NCBI GenBank assembly: GCA_035235625.1
Contig: CP141141.1
Location: 3,906,001-3,970,000, forward strand
Reading direction: 5' to 3'
From: Saururus chinensis
Taxonomy: Eukaryota > Streptophyta > Magnoliopsida > Piperales > Saururaceae
DNA: 64,000 nucleotides
In this document: positions 1 to 10,829 of the stretch, piece by piece
How positions within the stretch are numbered: position 1 is the stretch's first letter
How the letters are laid out: each line of letters opens with the position of its first letter
The notes under the pieces: generated by a model
Databases searched by the model: none
What the model saw: the letters and a program-made list of their open reading frames with translations, nothing else
Told to the model about the DNA's origin: nothing
Position numbers and translations under genes: made by a program

Positions 1-1334
1 TAAAAAAATCAAAGATTTCTATGGCATGAATAAGAGCTTCAATTTTCATGTCAAGGATAACAAGAAGTGATAAAGGTAATTGAAATTATATAAGATGAGA
101 TTCCTATAAGTTTTTTTAATGAATGGTGAGAATTGGTTGCTAGTATGAATACTGGAAAGCAGCCGCCAGACTACAAAAAATTCTTTGCTGATATATATAA
201 AAACAACAGATAACAGGCACACATCTGCTTATGCAATCTAACCACCTCAAAAGTTGATCAAAAGGGATGGGTCTTTAACTGACAAGTAATACAATCTCGG
301 TTAGACCAGTCCCTCTAATGCAGCAGGTAAAGAAGACTAGAGAAAAGATACTAATAGGGGGAATAGATGGATAGAGAAGAAACTACACACAAGGAGGACC
401 TGTACTTAATAATTTAAACCTTCACTGACCAAATCAATTATTACATTAAAATTTTGTCACTTATTTATAATCTTCTAATAGAACCCCTCTAAACAAGCCT
501 AATACAACTCAAACGGCTAAATATAAAACCTACTACCATAAAACAACTCAAACTGCTAAATATAAAACCTACTACCACAAAACAACTATCAAGACACTTA
601 TTTCTTTAATCAAATACTGTAATTTTTTCGAAAAAATACTATTCATTAAGCATAACAAGTTGATGATGGAAACTAAAACACATGAAATTTCGAAAAAATA
701 TCTTTTAATTGGACAATTAAAAAGAAATCACTCTTTGACTTAAGCCATATTCATTTGCCAACATCACCTTTGAAAATATGTTGAGGCCTATAATAAACTT
801 ATCACAATCATTGCCAATTCTAAAGTTTTGCATTTTTGTATTGCACTAAAATCCTTTCTGCAAATTGTATTTTTAAGGTAGGATATAAACCACAATTCAC
901 TAGTCAAGACTTCAGCTCTACATAATCACTCACGTTATCTGCAACTGTATGCAACAATTTATCTCCAATTACTTTTTCTAATAATGGAATCGCAACATAA
1001 CTTCTAAAAACAAAGCAAATAATTTGTCTTTGGCTTTTAAATTGGAGACTAAGACAGAAGATTGGGGAAATTTAGGAAGGAAAAGTGTAGTCCATACCAT
1101 CTAAACTACATAATTTCACTAAGTCTAAGGCATCTCTATGATCCATGTTTATGAAGAAATCAGACCAAAATATTTTCTTAAAATAAATATGAAATGAGAG
1201 GTAGTTGGATATAAATTATGGATTCTTCGAATAGATCTTTCATATGTCCCTTAAATGAACTATGAAAAAATTTATAGGCAATCAACTCATCAAAAGAAAA
1301 TAATAGTCTAACTCATTTTTCATGGGTAGCTTAC
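1..1334. other. probable intron 2 of the PIG-H gene, no coding signal
   Basis: AT-rich sequence without an open frame of gene-like composition on either strand. Given the donor just before 1334 on the minus strand, this is most simply read as intron sequence. A short direct repeat (ctcaaacggctaaatataaa near 507, and again near 547) is the only structure seen. Confidence 0.4.
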
Positions 1335-1732
1335 CTTTCTCAATGGAATTCAGGTGCATGCGTCTCAAAATAAAGAGAATGCCAAGAAAACTCCACAGGA
1401 AATTGAAGCCTAATTGTTCCTGCTATTACCCAAGCTCAAAAATTATTACTTTAGTCTGAAATTTACACAATGCATAGGTTCAGTGAAAAAGTAAACCATC
1501 TGGAAAGCAACAAAAAGAGAAAAGCATGTTGAATAAAAACAAAAATGGAAAAAAATATTACACTTACCAGTAAAAAGAAACAAGTAGATGATAACAGTAA
1601 GGCAGTGATGAGAATAAAAAAGAACCCTGCATTGCTTTTCTGATAAAAAACATGATGTGTGATCACTTTGGAAGTGCTATTTAAACTCTCTTGAACATAA
1701 GTGTATCTGCCGGATTTGAGAACCTCTGTCAT
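1335..1732 (-). CDS. PIGH: PIG-H (GPI-GlcNAc transferase subunit), first two coding exons, partial
   Basis: Two exons read on the minus strand: 1732-1568 (ATG at 1732, 55 codons, ends at a strong GTAAGTG donor) and 1419-1335 (after a TAGCAG acceptor, ends at GTAAGC). The junction is in phase. Exon 1 carries GRYTYV followed by a hydrophobic segment (about residues 36-55). Exon 2 encodes a second membrane segment, NFLWSFLGILFILRRM, and ends in phase 1 after ...SIEK, just where the conserved ESV/L(V)I block of PIG-H would begin. PIG-H proteins are small (about 190 aa), have a hairpin of two adjacent membrane segments, and belong to the ER complex that moves GlcNAc to phosphatidylinositol, the first step of GPI-anchor synthesis. 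No later exon was found between 1 and 1334, so intron 2 exceeds 1.3 kb. The family name rests on the N-terminal motif and topology only. A different two-pass membrane protein is possible. Confidence 0.6.
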
Positions 1733-3912
1733 GTTACAGTTCCTTGATCATCCAATTAATTCTGCATCAGCAACTGATACAAACCCCATTTCAGTTTTCC
1801 AGTAAATCCTGTTAAAATGGTTTTCTACGTCAAAAAACTAGGCCATGAGATGGTAGACAATTCGCAATAATGTTTTCACTCAAGAAATATAGTGAATCCC
1901 TACTAACATGCCAGTTTAATATTGGCTATTCAACCAAGCATTCTTATTGGCAAAGAAAGTAACTACTTCAGACTACAAAATGTGGCAATGTTGGAGTAGT
2001 AATGACAAATGCAGGTCACCAAAGATATGTCAAAAACAGCTACAAGGTTGTTCACTTAAAAAATAATTATAAGCAACATAAAAGTACAAGGATATAACTA
2101 ACTTAAAATGATCAGCACCCATTGTCTCTATGAAACAAGAAAAGTACCTACATTTACAAGAGCCACAAAATTAAATCTAAACTCCCTCAAATCCTGGATT
2201 TACATCTACTTGATCCAAGTAATGAAATATCTGATATACATCTGAGATCTATCTCAGATATATTTGTATGTCCCTTGACAGATAAAAGGCATGGGGGAAG
2301 ATTGAATATTCCTTTATATCTTGGATGTATCAAAGATATCTGACTGTGAATCGCCCCTCCCTTTAAAAAAATCACTTTTTTTTCCTTAAAGCCACGATTA
2401 CACCAAATAGTCTTTTTATTATTTATGGCTGCATTCATATCACAGAAGCTTAAGAAATAAAACTAGAAATTTGATTAATGTTTATGTAAAACTGCTACAG
2501 CCTACAGAGATAAAACATCATCCATCTATATCCAGCCAACACACCTAGTGCCAACCCTTTTTTTCTAGCTGGAATGCCATAACCATTGCCACAGCTGCCA
2601 CGGCCACATCCTACGACCACCCATTGTAGATGGATGGTTGGATAGTAGATGAATGGCATTTTATCTTTTTAGCAGTTTTACACGAACATCAATCAGTTTT
2701 CTGCTTTTATTTCTCAAGGTTTTGTTATATGAATTCAGCTATGGATAATATAAAAATTATTTGATATTAGTATTAATTTCTGAATGTTAATATATACTTA
2801 GATTATGTAAAAAAAATGCATTTTTGGTCACTGATAACATTTTGCCCAATATTTTGGATATATATAGTTATATATCTCCAATATGGCCTATCCTTAGGTC
2901 ACTGATACATCTCCAATATTTGATACTGTGAACTATTACTAGATCTAGGCATAATTGAAGATAACTTAAGTGAATACAATGTACAGCCCACAGATTCAAT
3001 GCTCAGGTGCCAAGAAGGAAATGAAATCGTCAATTTTCCAAACTTAAAAATCAATAATAATGATATTACACAATAAATGTATTCAGGAATATTTGTTTTT
3101 CCTACTCACTAAAAAATTCTAAAACCATCCCAACCATCGACTTGGTTTCTGGCTGTCCACAAGAAACCAGGTCAGCCAGTTTGGCAGAGTATGACAGTTA
3201 GAAGCATGTCATAAATATAGCAGGTTTCTAATAAAAAACTTATTTTCAGAAATACACTGAGCGGCAACTTTCAGAAATTGTTAAAAAGGGATGGTTGTGA
3301 AGGCTGATGTCTTGAGTATCAACGAGGTAAGTTGAGGATGTGAAACGGGGAATACTTCCTGGTTACACTGCAGCAGGAACAAGGCGGTCTAAAATTAGGA
3401 ACTGGGGCTTTTTTAACAAGGAGATTAAGAGTGTTTTGGTTGAAACTTGGAAGTAATACTACAGCATATTTACCATGTTTTTGGGGATATAGGGCCTGAT
3501 GAATGATCCGTAAATTAAACATCAAAAGAAGAAGAGAAAGAGAGGAAATAGTTAAGAGATTTAGGAAGTTTTAATAAAAGTAGATAAAATATGATGAAGT
3601 AGTGACATGAGTTAAAGAAGCTAAGTTGCAGATGAAAAGGACGCGGTAAAAGAAAACTGACGACTAAATCTATACAACAACCCGCAGCCTCCCCCACCAC
3701 CCCTCTCACCCTCCCTTGGTCGTTTGGCCAAATCATGCAAATCACCCACTCAGGCCTAACAAAGAATATAAATTGAATTGTTAAGTCCTACTGAACTAAT
3801 AATTTCTTTGCAATAAGATCTTGAAACCATTTTTGCTGGTTTAAATGTAAAAAGGAAAAACAAGTAGTGATTATTTGCGAAGCAGAAATAAAGACTCACT
3901 TAAGTTTCAAAA
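1733..3912. other. intergenic, upstream of PIG-H and downstream of PPR
   Basis: No supported gene. Short open frames at 2187-2438, 3319-3525 and 3515-3745 (minus) have no recognisable composition. Around 2240-2340 and 2840-2930 there are runs of GATATATC/CAATATTT-type words that look like decayed repeat sequence. The 5' leader and promoter of the PIG-H gene should lie just above 1732. Confidence 0.4.
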
Positions 3913-3913
3913 C

Positions 3914-3994
3914 TTTCAGCAGATTACATTAAAAAATGTCATCCATTTGCATCTTTCAGCAGATTACTTCAAAAATGCCATCCATTTGCACGCC
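3914..3994. repeat. ~41-bp tandem duplication at the PPR stop codon
   Basis: The words tttcagcagattac...atgtcatccatttgcat (from about 3914) and tttcagcagattac...atgccatccatttgcac (from about 3955) are adjacent near-identical copies. The copy nearer the gene holds the last PPR codons and the stop. The other copy falls in the 3' untranslated region, so the protein is unaffected. Confidence 0.75.
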
Positions 3995-5666
3995 AATATC
4001 TTTGTGCATTTTCACAAAGGCGTGCATTTTTAACCTTCAAAAGGAGCCTGTAAGCCATTTCTGTTTTATTTGCATTAAGCAGTTTGTTATTCAGTTTACT
4101 GTATATGAATTTTCCAGGACAAAACCCTTTACCTAGACCCTCTTCCATTGCAAACACAGCATTTTCCAATTGCCCAATATTGCAGAAACCATTAATTATA
4201 TACTCATAGACCTCCCTATCTGATGAAAAACCATCTTCTTGCATCTCCTCCCACAATTTTAACAGCATTCCACATTTCCCAAATCGTGATAGTCTCATTA
4301 GTAAAAGCTTATAAGCTTTCAGTGATATTTTGCACCCCAATTTTTTTGCCTTTTTGTAAACCATAGCAGCAGCATAAGGAGGGCCAAAACTACATAAAGG
4401 CTCAAGAAAAGACGTGATTGCTCCAGTTGTAGGAAGCATCCCTTTGTCGAGCATCCCATCAAACACTTCAAGGGCATCTGCCACTCTTCTAACCTTTACA
4501 AATGCATTTATCAATTTGACATAAGTATCAAGGTTTGGCTCAAAACCCCTTTGAGACATCATCTTATAATATTTCATAGCTTCATCATAGTTCCCAACTG
4601 AAATAAAATTAAAAATTATTGCATTGAATGTGATAGTACCAGGAGTGCAACCATCCATCTCCATTTTGTCGACAACCTGGAGAGATTCACTAAGACGACC
4701 AGCTCTCCCTAACCCCTCAATAAGATAGCTGAATGTCAGGCAACTGGGCTCAAATCCCTCAGCTGCCATTGTTTTCAAATTCCTCTCGATCTCATTAACC
4801 TTACCGAGCCTTGACCACCCGCCCATAACTACGTCATACGATGTACCATTAATGGAAATCTTCCCCTTCATTCTACCAAGGAGGGAATCTGCTGCTCCAA
4901 CATGAGCTCGCCGACACAGACATTGCAAAAGTACATTCAAAGACTCAGCATCACACATCAACCCAAACTCTCCCAATTGCCCAAAAAACTCCACTGCTTT
5001 ACAAATACGACGAGCCCTGACATAACTATCCATCACAATCATTAGGGTTTCCACGTCCGGATGCATCTTCTCTCTTTTCATTTGGTCCAATACTAGTTCC
5101 ATGTAATCAAAGAACTTCCTCCTACCCAAGGCCTTCAAAACGATCTGATAAATCTTGGCGTCCCTCCCTATCCTCGGGCACTTGATTGCCCAATTGAAGA
5201 AACAAACCATCGCCTCCCCGCCCAAATTCCCCCGGTTTAATACCTCCGCCACGGTCTCCTCCGTCGGTTCGACTCCGACTGCGGACAGTGCGGCTTCAAC
5301 GGCTGCTCTTCCCTTCGGCTTCTGAAGGAAAATGCCGCGCAGTTTATCGGCTGGTGACAGAAAGTCGTCTATGCGACGCGCCCCGTCCCGCCGCTCAGTG
5401 GGCATGTTAGCTGAGAATGGGCGATAGACGGGGACCAGGTCTGCTAGCTGCTCTAGTACAAACTGCTCGTCGATCGAGTTCCGGGACGAAGTAATTGGGG
5501 TTCCGGGCGTTGTTACCGGATTCGAAGGGGACTCGCCAGTATTTACAGCGGAAGAAAACGGGGAAACGAAAATGGAAAGGGAAGAAGAGAGAGAAGAGCA
5601 CCTGGTCGAGATTTGAGCTGCTATAGACCGTACGAATCTATGAGCACGAGGCGCCATTGGAGTCAT
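3969..5666 (-). CDS. P-class pentatricopeptide repeat protein, probably mitochondrial
   Basis: Uninterrupted 565-codon frame with no intron, as usual for plant PPR genes. The first ~45 residues are rich in R, S and A and lack acidic residues (MTPMAPRAHRFVRSIAAQIS...), which fits an organelle, probably mitochondrial, targeting peptide. From about residue 165 to 545 there is a run of ~35-residue helical-pair repeats with the usual signatures (TFSYLIEGLGRAGRLSESLQ, TFNAIIFNFISVGNYDEAMK, TYVKLINAFVKVRRVADALE). No E, DYW or SMR domain is present, so this is a P-class protein expected to bind and stabilise or help process particular organelle transcripts. The C-terminus ends RYWRANGWHF, which I recall from the Arabidopsis At5g43820-type group. 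That assignment is inference. Met1 or Met4 could be the start. Coding GC is high at the 5' end and falls towards the 3' end. The RNA target is unknown. Confidence 0.93.
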   Translation of the reverse strand: MTPMAPRAHRFVRSIAAQISTRCSSLSSSLSIFVSPFSSAVNTGESPSNPVTTPGTPITSSRNSIDEQFVLEQLADLVPVYRPFSANMPTERRDGARRIDDFLSPADKLRGIFLQKPKGRAAVEAALSAVGVEPTEETVAEVLNRGNLGGEAMVCFFNWAIKCPRIGRDAKIYQIVLKALGRRKFFDYMELVLDQMKREKMHPDVETLMIVMDSYVRARRICKAVEFFGQLGEFGLMCDAESLNVLLQCLCRRAHVGAADSLLGRMKGKISINGTSYDVVMGGWSRLGKVNEIERNLKTMAAEGFEPSCLTFSYLIEGLGRAGRLSESLQVVDKMEMDGCTPGTITFNAIIFNFISVGNYDEAMKYYKMMSQRGFEPNLDTYVKLINAFVKVRRVADALEVFDGMLDKGMLPTTGAITSFLEPLCSFGPPYAAAMVYKKAKKLGCKISLKAYKLLLMRLSRFGKCGMLLKLWEEMQEDGFSSDREVYEYIINGFCNIGQLENAVFAMEEGLGKGFCPGKFIYSKLNNKLLNANKTEMAYRLLLKVKNARLCENAQRYWRANGWHF

Positions 5667-6092
5667 AATGCATCCGAAGGGGACGGCGAGGGGAGGGAAC
5701 TGCGAACCAGCGGCAGCGGCGGCGGCGGCGAGGTGAGGGAGGAATGCGAAGTGAGCGGCCAGCCGGAAAGTGGGAACTACAAAGAAGGCCAGTCTGGTCT
5801 GTTGATGACGACCTTCTGAGTTACAACGACGGTCCAGATCACTTCTTAGACGAAGGCGACCCCATCAAAATTTGTCTACGATGGGACCCACACATCAAAG
5901 GGTCCACTCTGACGTGTTGGCAGAATTGAACTGGCCTAGCTGGGGGAGTTTTTGTCTTCCCACTTGTTATATTCTTCAACTATGGTATAATGAATAATTA
6001 AATGATTTATTTAATTATTTGTAAACCATAAAATTATAAATATAATTTTATATTCACTAAGTATTACTTTTACTAGCGTACTAATATATTGT
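5667..6092 (-). promoter_or_regulatory. promoter and 5' leader region of the PPR gene
   Basis: The 250 bases upstream of the PPR start are GC-rich and include a GGC-triplet run (5710-5730) and a TGACGTG word near 5910, a bZIP-type core. No clear TATA box was seen. The plus-strand open frames here (5613-5819, 5744-5929) are read as composition artefacts. Confidence 0.35.
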
Positions 6093-6100
6093 GTGTTAAC

Positions 6101-6696
6101 TATGGAAGGCTGTATCGGCCGATACTGGTATGATACGGAGGGCGATACACCCCCACACGGAATCACGATGCGTATCGGCCGTACCATATCGATACGGTCG
6201 ATACATATCGATACTATATTAAAAGAATAAATTTTAAAAAAAAATCTTAAAAATAAAAACACAATTCAAACCCAACTTCTTTAAAAGTTTAAATTTTGTT
6301 TATATTAAAAATAATATTTTAAAAGTTATATGAGATCAATAGGGGTAGGTCCATGCAATTTATATAATTAATGTTTTACATATAGTGCTCCACAAATATA
6401 CATTTATTTAAACATATAACTTAGACTCATATTAAGCATATTATTTATTTTTAAAATAAATTAATTTTAAAGCACTTAATATAAAAAAGAATGAGAAATA
6501 ATTTGCATAGGACAGAGAGCATAATAGTGTATGCTTCTAAATGAACTAATTTCAGAATACCCGTATCGATTGATACGGCATTAGACAGTCTTATTATGCT
6601 CTAAAATAAGTATTATAATGATATATTATTAATTATAATATTTTTTTATGTTTATAGTCATCGATACTCTTATCCGTATCGATACGGCCTTCCATG
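6101..6696. mobile_element. non-autonomous DNA transposon with ATGGAAGGC termini
   Basis: A 596-bp element. It begins tatggaaggctgtatcgg and ends cgtatcgatacggccttccatg, so the ends are inverted copies (YATGGAAGGCYGTATCG). It is flanked by gtgttaac (6093-6100) and gtgctaac (6697-6704), a 7-of-8 match. An 8-bp duplication suggests the hAT superfamily. The interior is AT-rich with repeated GTATCG/CGATAC words near both ends and another at about 6565, and has no coding capacity. Confidence 0.7.
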
Positions 6697-6704
6697 GTGC
6701 TAAC

Positions 6705-9700
6705 GTGGACAAATCAATTCTCTTATGCCAATTAAAAACTATAGTAAAGTGTTATAAAAAATTTAGTTAAAAAGAGACTCACGAGGAAGTATACGATAAA
6801 TTTAAAATTTTTAATATTGTCTTCATGTAGTTTGTAGGTTTTTTAATACGCCCTCCCTCCCTACCACCTACTACATTGTAATATTACAAGTTCTAAAACC
6901 ATATCTATAGTTTTCATTTACGAAGTTATTGTGGGCATGCTACCACATTTTTTTGCCTCTTACAAAAATTTATGTTTTCCACTCTTATGAATATTTACCC
7001 CGCATTATACATTGTGCTCGCTGTAATATTTCATAAAAAGAAAGAACAACCAAGTTTGTGGCAAAAATATTTTTGTATACATCTTAAATTTATCACATGT
7101 AACTTATTTATCATATGATAGGGGGGAAAATATTTATCACATGCGATGATTGGCTAACAGCCATTAAATACTCCCTCTATCTCACATTGAATGTCTTTTT
7201 TGGGTTTTCAAAATAAACTAAAATTTCTCTTGGTCCCTACTTTAATATACTATATACATGAAGTTTCAGGAGTTTTAAATCAATTAAGAAGTCTCATAAG
7301 ATACTAAGTATATAATTCTCCATGCACTTTCACCTATTTTCCCCGCCTCCATTCGCTCTCTAGATTATTCCCCTTTTGTGTTAAAAGGTTGAATTAATTT
7401 ATTTGTAGAGTATTATTGTTTAGTAAATTATAATTTAGAAGTCTATGTTCTCCATGAATTTCTAGGAAAGGGAATATTAATTTGATTTTCTATACTATAT
7501 GCCTCTTAATTATCTTAATTACCTAAGCATTAAATTTAATATTTTTCTGATGATTCTTGTGAATGATCAAATAATATGTGCTTTTAAAATAATCTTATTT
7601 TTTATGTTGTTTTGAAGCATTAATTTTTATTTTACTTAATTTCTAGTGAATTTCTAAAATTTTGGCTTATTTGTGTAAAAGCAAATTTCTTTGTATAAAT
7701 CGTAAATAATTTTGTGTAATCTAAAACATCATGAAATGTTAACGATGACCTTTTATATCCTGGATTGATTTTATGTATTTTTTCCATGAGATTCAGAGTC
7801 CGCTAGGCAAGTCAAAAGAACAAATTGGCATTTAGACTAAAATTCTTATAATATGATCGATGTAATTGAGTTTTGAGCTACAATAATTTTTACAACACTT
7901 ACCATTGTAAGGTTCCATCAAATTTTCATGGTATTTCGAATCATGGGTGATTTTATATGAATTAATGAAGGAAAAACCTTAGTAATTTCTTATGATCGTG
8001 ACAAAGTAGTTCACTCTAAGCACTCATGTCGCCCAGATAAGGATGGCAGACATTTAGTTATGCTGAATGAGGACTCTTTGCAGTAGCCGATGGGCTTCGA
8101 CTTATGGCATGTCTAGGTTAAATCAATTCAATTAGGTCAATTTCACTAACTTGAGTTGCCTGGAAAATATAAATATTTATTTAGTTATAAATTAACATCG
8201 AGCATTGGGAATTTTTAATATACTTAGTAGGATCACACAAACAAAGGGTAATAGACAAGATATGTCAACTAATAATTAAAAAAATTTGATTGTGGTATCA
8301 CATGAAATTACTTGAATTTGATTTTGGTTGAAGATTATATACTATTTCAGTGCCTCAAAGTGTTTAAAAGGGTGGGGGCCTAACCTAGGGTGACATTAAA
8401 TCCCTCATGTGGTTTTTCTATTGAGATTGTCGAGCCAACTCAGTGAAGCATTGTGATTATCAAATCTACGCAATGAGATTTTAAGGCACTCCAGTGAATA
8501 TTATTAAATTTTGAGTGTGGATTAGCACTTACTTGGATATACATGTCAAATCATAAATTCATAATTATTAAGTGGTGTTGAACTTGGTAATTGTGAATGA
8601 TTTTTCCTTGACTTATTGTGATTAATAAGTTTTTTGATAAAAATGTTGTCATTTGGTAGTTATGCATGTTGGAACGAAGTTTTGGATTTGATAAATATTA
8701 GTTTGCTATGTCTATATTTTTGTGTTAAATCCATTGCTTATGATAAAGATTTATTAGCATGCATATTGTATTTCTCTTAGTAGGTTTCAGTGCTAACCCT
8801 TTTGGGGTGCATGCCAACACGCATGTCTAAATACTACTTGAGGAGGCTACATTTGCACATGACAAGTCATATACATCGAATGAGATGTTACCCCCATTGT
8901 TAGCGTCCTGAGGGGATTGTTGTTATTATGACCTAGATTTTAAAAGCCTTTTTCAATAACATGAATATCACGAGAATTTTTTTTCCTTAAATACAAAATA
9001 AACCATTTAATTAAATATCCAGGTCATGATAACTAGGGTTCACAAATACGAAATCAAATCATATGATATTATTACACGTCTCAAAAATTCAATAAGAATA
9101 GATCATCCATCTAAGCACAAGTATGTCATCAGTCTGAAAATAAATAACTAAGTTAACACTCACATCAAATATATACTTACGTATCGAAATTACATAAACG
9201 AATATCCATATCTTGTGCTAGTCAATCCTGGTATCCCTTATCGTCGCTTAAAAAACCTGTAACCAACCAAGCAAAACAACTAAACAACAACGGAACCTCC
9301 CCACCCTTATGAGAAGAGTTTCTAAAAGAACACAAAAGTTTTATTAATATTTTTTGGATCAGGCCAACATTACTTGATGTTAGTTGCCTATGTACTCATC
9401 AGACAACATATCTAATGTTTCTAACAAGATCGGATCCAAACGTAGTTCTGCTTAAAAACTACAATAACTCAAGAAACATAACATTAAACATGTAATGCTT
9501 AAGTATTTTTAATAAACCTACATTTTATGTAAGTTTTTTAATTGTTCCACTTGTGCTAATTAATAATCAACAACATTCAATGTCATTAATTATCCAAAAT
9601 GTTAAATTTCCCCATTAGAAAAAAAACAAAAAAATTACAAAAAAAATCAAGGGTATTACATATAGGCAAAACATGACAAAAATCTCTATTCCCTTCTCAC

Positions 9701-9954
9701 TTTAATAATAGAATAGATTACTTATGTCAATACATGCATCCTTGATTTTCATTATCGATAGCCTCAATTATAATAATTCAAAAAAGTAAATTATCAAAAT
9801 AAAGAAAAATTAAGTAGAAGATAAATTTTAGAACTAATTAAACTACAACAAAAAAATCAAATTATAAAAAATTCACTAATGCATCATAATCCACTCTTAT
9901 AATGTGTAAAAATCACAACTAAGTTTAATAATTTATTCTCCAAAATATATCTTA
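6705..9954. other. AT-rich repeat-laden intergenic DNA
   Basis: No gene is supported. A single Stowaway-like end (TA followed by ctccctctat) lies at 7169-7180 without a matching partner. From about 7,800 to 9,400 the sequence has the texture of decayed LTR-retrotransposon flank, but no boundary, primer site or reading frame could be assigned, so it is not called as an element. Confidence 0.35.
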
Positions 9955-9956
9955 TA

Positions 9957-10139
9957 CTCCCTCTATCCTACATTAATAGGTCTCTTTAAAAAAAATGTTT
10001 TCCCCATTATTAGTTGTATTTAGCTTAATTTTAGTGATTGGTACTTTAAAAGCTTCTTGTAAAATATTTTCCATTCACTTAGTTATATGTCATACCATTC
10101 AATAAAAATTACTTATTGTCAAATTAATCTACGAGGAAG
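9957..10139. mobile_element. Stowaway-like MITE (Tc1/mariner)
   Basis: A 183-bp element bounded by TA on both sides. The left end is ctccctctatcctacattaa and the right end is ttaatctacgaggaag, imperfect inverted copies. The interior is AT-rich. The ends are diverged, so the copy is old. Confidence 0.5.
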
Positions 10140-10141
10140 TA

Positions 10142-10829
10142 ATAAATTCTACTTCAATCATGTTTATCATAAAAAATTAAAAATTTAAGCTTATATTCAA
10201 AAAATTAAACTAAGTCATTAATTATATTATATCCATATATGTAAATCACAACAAATATACAATTTTAATTTTAAGACATACAATTTCAAACACTAATTAA
10301 TAAAAACTAATTCATACCATTATATGAGCATGACTAAACCCGCGTGGAACATTAATCATTTAAGCATAAAACTTGAGAGAATTTAATCAAATCATATAAA
10401 TAAATTTTCTACAAACTATTAGAGCTTCATCTTAACCCTAGTTGAGAGGTTTAACCACTAATTGACATAGTAACAAAGTACAATGGTTTTTCTACACCAC
10501 TTTATGTCCAATAAATTTTACACTTGAGTTTTTATTGGATAGAGAAAAATCAAAACTTGGCGTAAGGTTTTGTTTGATAGAAAGTGGTGTATGGTTGTTA
10601 GCATCCAATAACAAAAGCAATAGGTTTATTTAGAATAAAAAAATTAACTTTCAAGAAAATAAAAAATAAACAAAAACTAAACTTGACACTCTTCACTTCA
10701 ACCCATGAACCACCAATTGTCACCTACATTTGATGTTGCTTGTTGGAGGTTTTTATAAAGAGCAAAGGTCCCAGAATTAGTCCACAATGCCCTTATTTAT
10801 TGTGACATCCATAATATTAAAATAATTTT
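10142..10829. other. AT-rich intergenic segment with a possible small foldback
   Basis: No gene seen. The words tttctacaccacttta near 10,488 and tagaaagtggtgta near 10,578 are inverted copies about 100 bp apart. They may mark a small MITE, but no target duplication could be read. Confidence 0.3.
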
